From: Bacteroidetes bacterium HGW-Bacteroidetes-8
Lineage (GTDB): Bacteria > Bacteroidota > Bacteroidia > Bacteroidales > UBA932
NCBI GenBank assembly: GCA_002840895.1
Contig: PHCZ01000004.1
Location: forward strand, 62,001 to 126,000
Length of the DNA stretch: 64,000 nucleotides
Reading direction: 5' to 3'
A program made the translations under genes and the position numbers. Positions 9,080 to 17,103 of the stretch are shown piece by piece (within the stretch, counting starts at the first letter, position 1; each line of letters opens with the position of its first letter). The notes beneath the pieces were generated by a model. That model searched no databases and had not been told where the DNA came from. It saw only the letters and a list, made by a program, of their open reading frames with translations.

Positions 9080-10015
9080 TTACCTATTTTTTAAATACTC
9101 GCTTAAGACCAATAAGTGGTTTTTAATAGATAATTTCTTTACGGTTCCTAAACCGGGATAATGCTGATCATCAAAATAGTTTACTAATTCTTCTATTGAT
9201 GAATTATCTAAGTCATGCGCTCTGCAATACGCTACAGCTTTTGCAGCTGCTTCAGCAAATTTTCCCTGGACGTTTGCAATGGAATCATTAGTGTCTGAAG
9301 TAAAATGCCTTATCCATATTTGATCCTGCCCGTTTAGATAGGTCAAATGAATGACGACAGCTCGTGGTGTACTGCCTCCATCAGTGTATTCACTGGGCAA
9401 AACTGTATAATCAGAAAACCCTTTGAAGCCTTCATCTTGAAAATAAAGATGTTCTTCTGAAAACCTATGCTCTTCTATGTCAAGAAAATCACTATTTCGG
9501 GCTTGCTTTTCAAATAAATCATCTAACCTTATATAGTTTTTATTTAAACCTATAAGGTACCTATGCAAAGCCCTGTTTCTTCCGGGGTCTTCAACATTAA
9601 TCGATTGAATGGCATCAGACTCAACCAATGCCTTAAAATCGTCATCATCCACACTTAAATCATTCTGGCAGATTAGCATACAATCAGTCAGTCCATATTG
9701 TGCAACACTTTCATTTATAAATTCAGAATTGTTCCTGTAATGAAATGCAGGCTTAAAATTATCTTCATCTAAGCTATTCAAGTATTCAAGATACTGAGTA
9801 TGATCACCGGCAAGCTCACCCACCATGGGATTTACAATAAGATAAGCTGTTTGTTGCCGTTCTAGAAAAACTTTATAAGCGAGGTTTAAATTATTATGTG
9901 CTTCTTTAACGGGCTCAATAATGGGGGTTATAACACCTTGAAGTGCCTCTTCAATGGCTAATTCCCTCAATGCAATTAGCTCAAATTGTCTTGCCCTTAA
10001 AAATGGATAATACAT
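9080..10015 (-). CDS. sce7725 family protein (T4 beta-protein-like)
   Basis: A 311-residue protein starting MYYPFLRARQFELIALREL, the characteristic opening of the sce7725 family, with an early ITPIIEPVKEA segment as in beta-protein-like folds. No catalytic motif is evident to me. It sits 5 bp downstream of the sce7726-like gene and 5 bp upstream of the RES gene, a conserved-looking order. In Sorangium the name-giving genes sce7725 and sce7726 are also neighbours. Biochemical role unknown. Confidence 0.75.
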   Translation of the reverse strand: MYYPFLRARQFELIALRELAIEEALQGVITPIIEPVKEAHNNLNLAYKVFLERQQTAYLIVNPMVGELAGDHTQYLEYLNSLDEDNFKPAFHYRNNSEFINESVAQYGLTDCMLICQNDLSVDDDDFKALVESDAIQSINVEDPGRNRALHRYLIGLNKNYIRLDDLFEKQARNSDFLDIEEHRFSEEHLYFQDEGFKGFSDYTVLPSEYTDGGSTPRAVVIHLTYLNGQDQIWIRHFTSDTNDSIANVQGKFAEAAAKAVAYCRAHDLDNSSIEELVNYFDDQHYPGLGTVKKLSIKNHLLVLSEYLKNR

Positions 10016-10020
10016 ACAAT

Positions 10021-10899
10021 TTAGGTATGAAGTTGTGTTTTTAGATTTGCGATCATTTGATTTCTTTCAGCTTTATTCATTTTAAGCGCTAAGCACAATT
10101 GGTTAAATTCTTTATAGTATCTGGTGGACAAAGTGTTCGTTGTGCCACGTTTTTTAATTTGCGCTATAAACAGTTTATTTAATTCTGTGCTTGGTATTTT
10201 TTCTATAAGCTCTTTACAAATAATGAATTGATTAAAACTGGTCATTTTTGGAAGACTACCATAGAAATATTTCACTATTTTTTTATACTCCTCAGTATGT
10301 AAAATATTCATTAAAGTAGCTGAATCTATTTCTAAATTAATCTCAGCATCTCTATGTAATTGAAATCTATTTCTACCATCACTATTAAAAGATATCAAAC
10401 CAATATTCTTTGCATATTTCTCATAGATACTCAGTTTTGATTCCGGTACTATGAGAAAAATTTGGTTAAAAGCTTTTCTGTAATTTTCTAGCTGTAAGGG
10501 AAGCCTGGTATCAGTATCATAGCCCGTTTTAATTTCAAATATTTTTGAATGGCCATTAAACATAACTAAATCTGCTATTGCATTGCCCACCCTAAATTCA
10601 TTAAACACCTTTGAGTTCTGTTCGCCTATCTCTTTTATCAGCCAATCGTTTAAAAATGTATTTTTAAACACATATTCATTTTGATAATGAGACTCTAATA
10701 TGGAATAAACATACTTAAGGTAATCCATATAGGTTGCCTTATTTAATTTATACCATTGTTCATCATAACGTTCAATCTTATAATTAATGGAAGTGAAGTC
10801 TTTTTTATACCATGAAAGCACCTCACTCCTTGAAAACAAGGAAGAATAGTCACGTAATTGATTATTATGATAACTTAACCCAATTTGCATTTTATCCAT
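10021..10899 (-). CDS. sce7726 family protein, PD-(D/E)XK-like nuclease
   Basis: A 292-residue protein. The middle shows VGNAIADLVMFNGHSKIFEIK followed by TGYDT: an Asp, then E-I-K, the core of a PD-(D/E)XK nuclease, followed by an L-x-x-Q-LENYRKAFNQIFLIVPE stretch typical of this fold. It is the first gene of the operon with the sce7725-like and RES genes. The IS21-like repeat copy 2 lies directly upstream (10959-11169), so the promoter must be within or close to that repeat. A nuclease role is inferred from the motif. Confidence 0.72.
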   Translation of the reverse strand: MDKMQIGLSYHNNQLRDYSSLFSRSEVLSWYKKDFTSINYKIERYDEQWYKLNKATYMDYLKYVYSILESHYQNEYVFKNTFLNDWLIKEIGEQNSKVFNEFRVGNAIADLVMFNGHSKIFEIKTGYDTDTRLPLQLENYRKAFNQIFLIVPESKLSIYEKYAKNIGLISFNSDGRNRFQLHRDAEINLEIDSATLMNILHTEEYKKIVKYFYGSLPKMTSFNQFIICKELIEKIPSTELNKLFIAQIKKRGTTNTLSTRYYKEFNQLCLALKMNKAERNQMIANLKTQLHT

Positions 10900-10958
10900 T
10901 TAGTTATATCAAAGATACTATTTTCCATTTTAAATAGTAAAATTGCTAATTTAAACCA

Positions 10959-11169
10959 CTCATTCCGGCCGTTAGTGCCAGTCAACACGGTTCAACTTGT
11001 GCCACAAAATAATCTACCCCCACAGCACCCCTCAACACATTATGTCCCTCCAGTCCCTTATGTCCCTAAAATAAGCTATTACGTTTTCAATAGCTGGGGG
11101 CAATATCCGTAGGAATAGCAGCTACTTTTATAATGGCTTTTAGGGGGGCAGCTTAGTCCGGAATGTCCA
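10959..11169. repeat. Dispersed IS21-end-like repeat, copy 2
   Basis: Same family and orientation as 6171-6385 and 20181-20393. It shares GTGCCAGTCA, CGGTTCAACTTGTGCCACAA, the GGCAATATCCG unit and the GCAGCTTAGTCCGGAATGTCC end. It lies between the sce7726-like gene and the end of the nucleotidyltransferase gene. With copy 1 it brackets the CoiA/RES/sce7725/sce7726 block as direct repeats. Confidence 0.62.
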
Positions 11170-11262
11170 CTATGATGAAAAAAGTGTCCTTTTGCCCAGG
11201 AATGAATCTCAGTTTTCAACCGTTTGTGCAGTATGAGACACAGTTTCGCTAAATGTTTTAAA

Positions 11263-12036
11263 CTATAAGTCTAAGTAAAATTGTTTTTTATAAACAATCC
11301 CTTTAATAATCTCATGTGACATAATATAAATATCAAGATCCTTTAATGTATTATCGTATTTTGGGTACTTGGTTTTAACTTCTTGAAGTCTAGAAATACT
11401 TGAGTTCGAAGTATCTGCCAGTTGCCCCAACTTCTTTAAAAGATAAATTTTTACATTGTCTGAGAAGGTTGCTCCTGTTGTTTTTTGTATATAAAAAGCT
11501 CGCAAAATGTTTGCTTCTGTAGTTGGATTCAGATTTTTATAAAAAGAATTTTCCTGAAGAATATCTAGAGTACCAGTTTTCAAAAAATTATTGAAGTATT
11601 GGATGTTAAAGTTGAAGCTGTGTAAATTAATTGCCAAAGCGTCATAGTTATAAAAACAGCCTTTAACAATACTATGGATTTTATCCTCTTGATTTAATTT
11701 TACGAGTTTTTCTTTAAACGCCCAATTATTTTCTAAGCTCCACATATCAACTTCAAAATCTTCCAATCTCAATTTAATTCCATTATGGCGGTTAACTTTG
11801 AATTCTATACCTGACGCAGTAACTTTTTCCATAAGTACAGAATTAGGTAAGTCGACAATAATATCTAGATCACGTGATTTTCGATGAAAGAGAAAGTCAC
11901 GAAAATATCCTCCGACGATATATGCCGTTCCTTCGACAAAGATATCGAACAAAAGAAACTTGAAAGCTTTGTGATCATTTAGGAAGTTGTTAACATGCTT
12001 CTTAAATTCAGGCTTAATTTCAGCTAAATTTCTCAT
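11263..12036 (-). CDS. CCA-type nucleotidyltransferase head-domain protein
   Basis: A 257-residue protein. The motif VGGYFRDFLFHRKSRDLDIIVD (residues about 41-62) is the class II polynucleotide nucleotidyltransferase head signature (GGxxRD with a D-x-D pair) seen in CCA-adding enzymes and poly(A) polymerases. It lacks the long C-terminal body and HD domain of a housekeeping CCA enzyme, so a different substrate is likely. Its ATG overlaps the stop of the dGTPase-like gene by one base (TAATG), so the two are translationally coupled. It may tailor a nucleotide or RNA substrate jointly with that phosphohydrolase; this is inference. Confidence 0.72.
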   Translation of the reverse strand: MRNLAEIKPEFKKHVNNFLNDHKAFKFLLFDIFVEGTAYIVGGYFRDFLFHRKSRDLDIIVDLPNSVLMEKVTASGIEFKVNRHNGIKLRLEDFEVDMWSLENNWAFKEKLVKLNQEDKIHSIVKGCFYNYDALAINLHSFNFNIQYFNNFLKTGTLDILQENSFYKNLNPTTEANILRAFYIQKTTGATFSDNVKIYLLKKLGQLADTSNSSISRLQEVKTKYPKYDNTLKDLDIYIMSHEIIKGIVYKKQFYLDL

Positions 12037-13418
12037 TACACCTTGATTCCACTTAATTCTTGAAATAAACTAATTGCATATGAGTCGGTCATTCCAGAGA
12101 TAAAGTCCACAATCAACTGCAGTTTTTTATATTCCTCATTGTTATACTCTTCTATTTCTTCAAATACCTTTCGATGACTTGACGCAATGATCTTGTAAAA
12201 CCTATTTTCTCTAGTATTACCGCTGATGGTAAAGTTAGGGCTTTTTGCTTCCTCACAGAAAATCCTTAACAAGCCATAAACGGCCTCCCAACCTGCAATC
12301 TCTTTCTTTATGATGTTCTTATCACTAAACACCCGCGATTGCAGTTTTTTATAGGCCTTTCGAACATCCGCGGCATTTGAAACATCAATTATCTCGGCTT
12401 CTAAAGTGCCGTTCATTATTTTTTCATAGTGTTCTTCGAAAGCATTGACAACTCCTTCAATCATTAACTGTTGTGTAAATATTCTGAACTGTTGAATCAT
12501 CAAATTTTCTGATTCTGAATCTTCACGGAACTTCTCAATTAAAAAGTCCATTTTTTTCAGGACACCTTCTTTGTTATTTGTCAGATGGTTTTCAAATATT
12601 TTTCGGATATCGTAAAAGTTTATTATCCCTAGTTTAACTCCATCTTCAATGTCAGCTGCACTATAAGCTATATCATCCGCAGCCTCAAGAAGATATACAA
12701 CAGGATGCCGTCTATTTCCCAATTGGAGTTGAGTGTTTATCGTTTTGTATTTCTTTTGTTCCGATTGAAAATACCCAAATTTCTTTTTAGCAATTTCCGC
12801 GCTATCTTTTCCTAAATTTCCTTCTACTGAGTTACTAGGATATTTAACAATAGAAGCTAGGCTGGAAAAAGTAAGATTGTATCCATATTGATCACCAAAA
12901 TATGAGAGTTTTGACAAAATTCTAAAGGTTTGAACATTTCCGTCAAAGTTTGTAAAATCAGCTTTTTCTATGGGTTTAAGTGTTGTTTTATTATTAGCGA
13001 AAAAATCCTGAAAAAATGTTTTCACCGCTTCTTCACCAAAATGTCCAAAAGGTGGGTTTCCTAAATCATGAACCAAACCAGCAACGCGAAGGAGAGAACT
13101 AAGGTTCCCTTTCAGTGAAATATCTAAATCATTTTTTTCTAATAACTTCTTCTCAATACTTTGGCCAATAGAACTGCCAATGTAACTTACTTCCAAAGAA
13201 TGAGTCAATCGTGTTCTGATAAAATCACTTTGTTCTAGAGGAAAGACTTGTGTTTTGTCCTGTAATCTTCGGATAGGTGCACTCGAAATTAACCGGCCAT
13301 AATCATTTTCGAAAGGATTCCTACCATCGGATGGAATAGTGGAGGACTTTTCACGGAATCTTTTATCGCTCAATAGCAAAGTCCACTTATCTTTATATGA
13401 CATAATATTTTTTTTCAA
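12036..13418 (-). CDS. dGTP triphosphohydrolase-family HD protein
   Basis: A 460-residue HD-domain protein of the dGTPase family. The opening R-x-P-FENDYGRLISSAPIRRLQDKTQVFPL stretch, H73 in RLTHSLEV, the HD pair in LVHDLGNPPFGHFGEEA (117-118) and ADDIAYSAADIED downstream supply the metal-binding residues. Enzymes of this family remove triphosphate from dGTP or other dNTPs; some starve phages of nucleotides. A second ATG five codons in (MSYKDK) is an equally good start. Coupling to a CCA-type nucleotidyltransferase and its position within a defence island argue for an accessory rather than housekeeping role. Confidence 0.85.
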   Translation of the reverse strand: MKKNIMSYKDKWTLLLSDKRFREKSSTIPSDGRNPFENDYGRLISSAPIRRLQDKTQVFPLEQSDFIRTRLTHSLEVSYIGSSIGQSIEKKLLEKNDLDISLKGNLSSLLRVAGLVHDLGNPPFGHFGEEAVKTFFQDFFANNKTTLKPIEKADFTNFDGNVQTFRILSKLSYFGDQYGYNLTFSSLASIVKYPSNSVEGNLGKDSAEIAKKKFGYFQSEQKKYKTINTQLQLGNRRHPVVYLLEAADDIAYSAADIEDGVKLGIINFYDIRKIFENHLTNNKEGVLKKMDFLIEKFREDSESENLMIQQFRIFTQQLMIEGVVNAFEEHYEKIMNGTLEAEIIDVSNAADVRKAYKKLQSRVFSDKNIIKKEIAGWEAVYGLLRIFCEEAKSPNFTISGNTRENRFYKIIASSHRKVFEEIEEYNNEEYKKLQLIVDFISGMTDSYAISLFQELSGIKV

Positions 13419-13562
13419 AGTTAATTAATATTGCCACTAAATTAACAAAAGTGTTCATGTTTGGTAGTAACTACCACAGGAACGCTGAATTATTGCCTGC
13501 AATGTTTCTCTGCTATATATAAGTGTTAGAGCTAATATCACCTAAATTAGAATTCATATCAT

Positions 13563-13808
13563 CTAATTTATTCCAGATTTTCTCAAGTCTTCTATTTTAT
13601 ATGTACTGACATTGTTTTCCCCAGGCATTTCTTGATAAACATTTTCCATCTTATTTAAGAGTTGTTCTGTAAGGTCATTCTGATTTTCCATTAGCTCAAT
13701 TAATTTGTCAAGTTTTTTCTCAACATCATAAAGACTTGTTTCTGCTGGCAAGTCATTTTTAATATCATTCAGTGTATTGTTGATTTCATTTAGTACATTT
13801 TCATTCAT
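13563..13808 (-). CDS. Small helical protein
   Basis: An 81-residue acidic, asparagine- and leucine-rich protein that looks fully helical (heptad-like spacing through residues 5-55). No family recognised. It is separated from the neighbours by about 145 bp and 190 bp, so it is probably its own unit. Confidence 0.45.
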   Translation of the reverse strand: MNENVLNEINNTLNDIKNDLPAETSLYDVEKKLDKLIELMENQNDLTEQLLNKMENVYQEMPGENNVSTYKIEDLRKSGIN

Positions 13809-13997
13809 AGTGTTTTTAATTTAATTGATATATTATTAAACATTTCATATAATTCATTTTTAAGGAGCATAATTCACTAGCTGAGACAACGAAAGTTTCT
13901 AAAGCAAGTAAGAATTCGATAGGCACAATTGCAGAGAGCTATCAGTAGACAATTTTCCAAGTTATCTCATAAGCAATAGATTAAGATTGTATTTAAC

Positions 13998-15011
13998 CTA
14001 GTGCTTTTCAAGATGTGATGTAATTTCGTCTAATTCCTCGAGCTGTTTTTGATATAAATTAATCAATGCTTTTATGTTTGCTGTAATATAAAATTTTTCC
14101 AACCGTATACCCTTGATGGAACTTAAACAAGCTGTAATAACATTTGAAAGTGGTTTTGTTTGAGGTTCTAATCTATAACGACTTAAAATGTTTACCATAG
14201 GGAGAAAAAAATGCTCGTCTAAAACATAAGGGTTAAAATTTCCATCAGCTAAATGAGGTATAATATATTCTGTATACAACTCGGCTAATGGCTTGTATCT
14301 TGCATCATTAATTGGGTCTGCACCAATTTCTTTTTCGATAGCAATTCCGTAATCAGCAAAAGCAATATTAAATGCCTGAATATTTATTGTGAATTCGGTA
14401 GTATTTTTTGAAATACCAGCTAAATACTTTTCAAATTTTTCATTAGTAGTTTTAAAAAGATGTTCTAAAATACTAATATAACCATTCGTTCTATTTGAAA
14501 TTTTTATTACATTCTTAAAATCTAGATCCTTATTTTTTAATTCAATAAACTTTATTAATTCACTCTTATCTAATGACTTAAAAACTTCTCCGCTTACAGC
14601 TGAATATAAACCTAGATTTGGTATATTGAATTCATCAGTAACATTTTCGGTCTGAAACTTTTCAAGTGATTCTATTTGCTGTTCGAGGGGTTCTTTTAAA
14701 CTTCTCAACTCTGCAATCCATCTTTCCCCAGCCTTTTTGATTTTCTTTTTATTTGACCGGATTTCGAGAAATCCTTTTACCCAAATACCCAGTAATAAAG
14801 TGAAAATCGGTAATAAATATTTAAGCCAATCAACTTTACTATTTTTTTCAATCATTACAACTTTTGTTAAGCCATCTTGATTTAAAGGGATAATTAATTC
14901 ATTTTTGTCAAAATTGAGTGCTGTAGTGTCATTTGATCTTATATTAAATGGCTCTTGGCTATGTACAAATACTGAAAACAAAATCAAGTATGTTGTAAAA
15001 ATTCTATACAT
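13998..15011 (-). CDS. Signal-peptide membrane protein of unknown function
   Basis: A 337-residue protein. It starts with a signal peptide (residues 1-18, ending VHSQ) and has one transmembrane helix near residues 64-82 (LKYLLPIFTLLLGIWVKGF) followed by a basic stretch, so the large helical C-terminal part is predicted to be cytoplasmic. No catalytic motif seen. It stands alone downstream of the TIR operon, on the same strand. It could be a membrane partner of that operon, but the 168-bp gap makes this uncertain. Confidence 0.55.
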   Translation of the reverse strand: MYRIFTTYLILFSVFVHSQEPFNIRSNDTTALNFDKNELIIPLNQDGLTKVVMIEKNSKVDWLKYLLPIFTLLLGIWVKGFLEIRSNKKKIKKAGERWIAELRSLKEPLEQQIESLEKFQTENVTDEFNIPNLGLYSAVSGEVFKSLDKSELIKFIELKNKDLDFKNVIKISNRTNGYISILEHLFKTTNEKFEKYLAGISKNTTEFTINIQAFNIAFADYGIAIEKEIGADPINDARYKPLAELYTEYIIPHLADGNFNPYVLDEHFFLPMVNILSRYRLEPQTKPLSNVITACLSSIKGIRLEKFYITANIKALINLYQKQLEELDEITSHLEKH

Positions 15012-15179
15012 ATTTTTTCATAAAGTTTTTTCGCTTTTCTAAGAAGCTGATTATGATACATTTAACTATCAACTAAGCACAAACTACCATAGAAGTATAA
15101 AGATTGTTTTAAACACTGAACCGCCACTTTTAGGCAGGTTCTGTTATAGTTTGTCTTACTTTCTTTCTTTCTGTCCTTG

Positions 15180-15650
15180 TCATTTGTCCTTGCTTAACAG
15201 TCCAATAATAGCTAACAAAGCTGCGCCACCTAAAATCCAAGGAACTATGTCATCAGAATTTTTTGATGTAACAGGTTGAGAAGGTGTCATTCTTCTATTT
15301 ATTTCGTCAATCGTAACTTGTGGTCTGTTACGGTTAAATCTAATATAGTTTCCCTTAAATAGTTGGTGTACTTGAACAGTGTCTTCAATAAGTAATAGAT
15401 TAGGCACATTTCTCTGAACCGCATAATCCCACTCTTCTAAAACTCTGTTTCTTTCATTTCCAGTTCCTGTAATAACACCTATAAAAAGATGAGAAGTTCC
15501 TATCTCACTCATTGTGTTGAAGTCCATTATATTGCTGTAAAAATTTTGACTTGTTGTAACTATAAAGCCTTTCTCTCTTAGCTTAGATGAAAGCAAAGTC
15601 AAGATATATTCGTTGTTGTCTGTCACACTATATGATACGAATGCTTTCAT
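15180..15650 (-). CDS. TIR-like protein with C-terminal membrane anchor
   Basis: A 156-residue protein. Residues 1-110 look like a TIR domain: KAFVSYSVTDN start, alternating strands and helices, and the RVLEEWDYAV helix with E72/E73 where TIR NADases carry the catalytic Glu. After a polar linker it ends in a hydrophobic helix (about 138-152, VPWILGGAALLAIIGLL) and a short basic tail, so it would be tail-anchored. Its ATG overlaps the stop of the Mrr-like gene (ATGA). NAD+ cleavage on infection is inferred from the fold only. Confidence 0.65.
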   Translation of the reverse strand: MKAFVSYSVTDNNEYILTLLSSKLREKGFIVTTSQNFYSNIMDFNTMSEIGTSHLFIGVITGTGNERNRVLEEWDYAVQRNVPNLLLIEDTVQVHQLFKGNYIRFNRNRPQVTIDEINRRMTPSQPVTSKNSDDIVPWILGGAALLAIIGLLSKDK

Positions 15651-16159
15651 AATGAAAAGATATTATTAGTCACGCAATAGTTGAAGTAGCTCGGAAAGTA
15701 TTGCTGTAATATTTCCTTTTGAGCTTTCACCAAAATTAGTCGTTTAAGTTGTTCACCACTCCAAACGGAATATTTATTTTCAAATTTGCAATTTTTCTCT
15801 AAGCGCTCAAATAACTCTGTCAACTTTGAAGTTGGCTTTTCTCTGCACACAAGTAAATAGCCCGCTGCATTATATGAATGAAGTAAAGTTGGAATATTTA
15901 TGTCTGCAATTTTATCAGTAGATATATTAGAGCTGTGGAATTTACATTGGACAACCCACCGTCTTTCAAATGTCATTACAGTATCAGTAACTTTAAAAGT
16001 CACAAGAATATCTCTGCCTCCGTCAGTTCCAGTCCCTGAGGGTTTAACATTAACGTCAATAATTTTATGGTCTTTCTCATTCTTTAAGTCCTCAAAGTAT
16101 GAGATAATTAAGTCCTCAAATTTTCTGTCGTCTGTAATTTCGTTAAAATTCAAAGTCAT
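15647..16159 (-). CDS. Mrr-like restriction endonuclease domain protein
   Basis: A 170-residue protein made of one PD-(D/E)XK nuclease domain: FEDLIISYFEDL helix with E15, GTGTDGGRDILVTF with D50, then WVVQCKFH with Q71-x-K73, the Mrr-type variant. No separate DNA-recognition domain is present. It lies between the 3TM gene and the TIR gene and overlaps the latter by 4 bp. The combination suggests a sensor or DNA-damaging partner of the TIR effector; this is inference. Confidence 0.75.
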   Translation of the reverse strand: MTLNFNEITDDRKFEDLIISYFEDLKNEKDHKIIDVNVKPSGTGTDGGRDILVTFKVTDTVMTFERRWVVQCKFHSSNISTDKIADINIPTLLHSYNAAGYLLVCREKPTSKLTELFERLEKNCKFENKYSVWSGEQLKRLILVKAQKEILQQYFPSYFNYCVTNNIFSL

Positions 16160-16204
16160 ATTTTTTAATTGCAGGGTTGTAGTCTTCCCTTGTCTTTTTT
16201 TCTT

Positions 16205-16591
16205 TTAAAAATATTGAAAAAGGATTTTGATTATGAAAAGATAAGCAATAAACATCAAAGTGAATTTTATATAATAAAATGTATAAAGTACTCTACTTCT
16301 CCATTTCGTCGTTTGAACATCAGCAGTGTTTGAAATTCCATTTTTTTGTTTATTATTATAAAAAATTATCCATATTATACCACCTACAAGATATTGAAGA
16401 AAATCAAAAACTAATGATAGTGCAATGAGTACCAAGGGCAATAAGAGTTCCGAATCGCTCAATTTCAATTCTGGAAATGTAGTTTTAACAATCCAAATAA
16501 TACCTATCCCGGCAAAATTAAGCTGTCGAGCTATTTCACTAGCTTTTGCTGTATATTCATGAGATTTTTTTTTATAATTTTCTAATTTCAT
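16205..16591 (-). CDS. Three-helix membrane protein
   Basis: A 128-residue protein with an N-terminal amphipathic segment (KKSHEYTAKASEIARQLNFAG) and about three hydrophobic helices (residues 27-36 weak, 50-77, 105-127). I recognise no named family. It resembles small membrane proteins that accompany TIR or nuclease genes. Its start overlaps the stop of the HU gene by one base (TAATG), and it precedes the Mrr-like gene by 45 bp in the same operon. Confidence 0.55.
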   Translation of the reverse strand: MKLENYKKKSHEYTAKASEIARQLNFAGIGIIWIVKTTFPELKLSDSELLLPLVLIALSLVFDFLQYLVGGIIWIIFYNNKQKNGISNTADVQTTKWRSRVLYTFYYIKFTLMFIAYLFIIKILFQYF

Positions 16592-16884
16592 TATTGAGAT
16601 TTCATTGGTCCAGTATCATCAGTATTTCTTAAATCAGAACCTGGTTTAAATTTAACAACTTTCTTAGCTGAAATATTTATAATTTTGCCTGTTTGAGGAT
16701 TCCTGCCTTCTCTTGCAGCTCTTTTAGATACTGACCAAGAGCCAAAACCAACTATTGAAACTCTATTTCCTTTCTTTAAGGTTTTTTCAACATTGGTTAA
16801 AAATGATTCTAAGGCTTTTTTAGCTGATGCTTTTGTTATACCAGCATCTTCAGCCATTGCTTCTATTAGTTCTGATTTATTCAT
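16591..16884 (-). CDS. HU-family DNA-binding protein
   Basis: A 97-residue HU/IHF-type protein: MNKSELIEAMAEDAGITKASAKKAL dimerisation helices, VSIVGFGSWSVSKRAAREGRNPQTGK beta-arm with the R-N-P-Q-T-G-K tip, and KVVKFKPGSDLR. It bends DNA non-specifically. It is the first gene of a tightly spaced operon with a 3TM protein, an Mrr-like nuclease and a TIR protein, an unusual place for HU. It may organise bound DNA for that system or simply be a housekeeping paralogue upstream of it. Confidence 0.9.
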   Translation of the reverse strand: MNKSELIEAMAEDAGITKASAKKALESFLTNVEKTLKKGNRVSIVGFGSWSVSKRAAREGRNPQTGKIINISAKKVVKFKPGSDLRNTDDTGPMKSQ

Positions 16885-17059
16885 ATTATATGGTTTTATT
16901 ATTTAATAAAGTTACTTAATTCTATAATATTAATTACCAATTTGTATTGCATCTCGACATTTTTTTTTAAAATTAATTCAACAATCTTGTTCTGACTTCA
17001 ATAACTTACAGTGAATCGCAAAACTTCTATCAATTATAAATCAGCACGTTTTGAATAAT

Positions 17060-17077
17060 ATGAGGAATTCCGCATTT
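17060..17077. repeat. 18-bp inverted repeat, left arm, flanking the DUF2779 gene
   Basis: ATGAGGAATTCCGCATTT, 27 bp past the DUF2779 stop. The exact reverse complement is at 19208-19225. No target duplication is visible outside the pair. The core GGAATTCC is itself palindromic. Confidence 0.75.
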
Positions 17078-17103
17078 ATACAATTGTTTAATTTCCTTTT
17101 AAC

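Noticed and set aside
11008-11112. Proline-rich plus-strand frame at 10885-11112
   Set aside because: Lies inside IS21-like repeat copy 2; the proline pattern comes from the repeat sequence.
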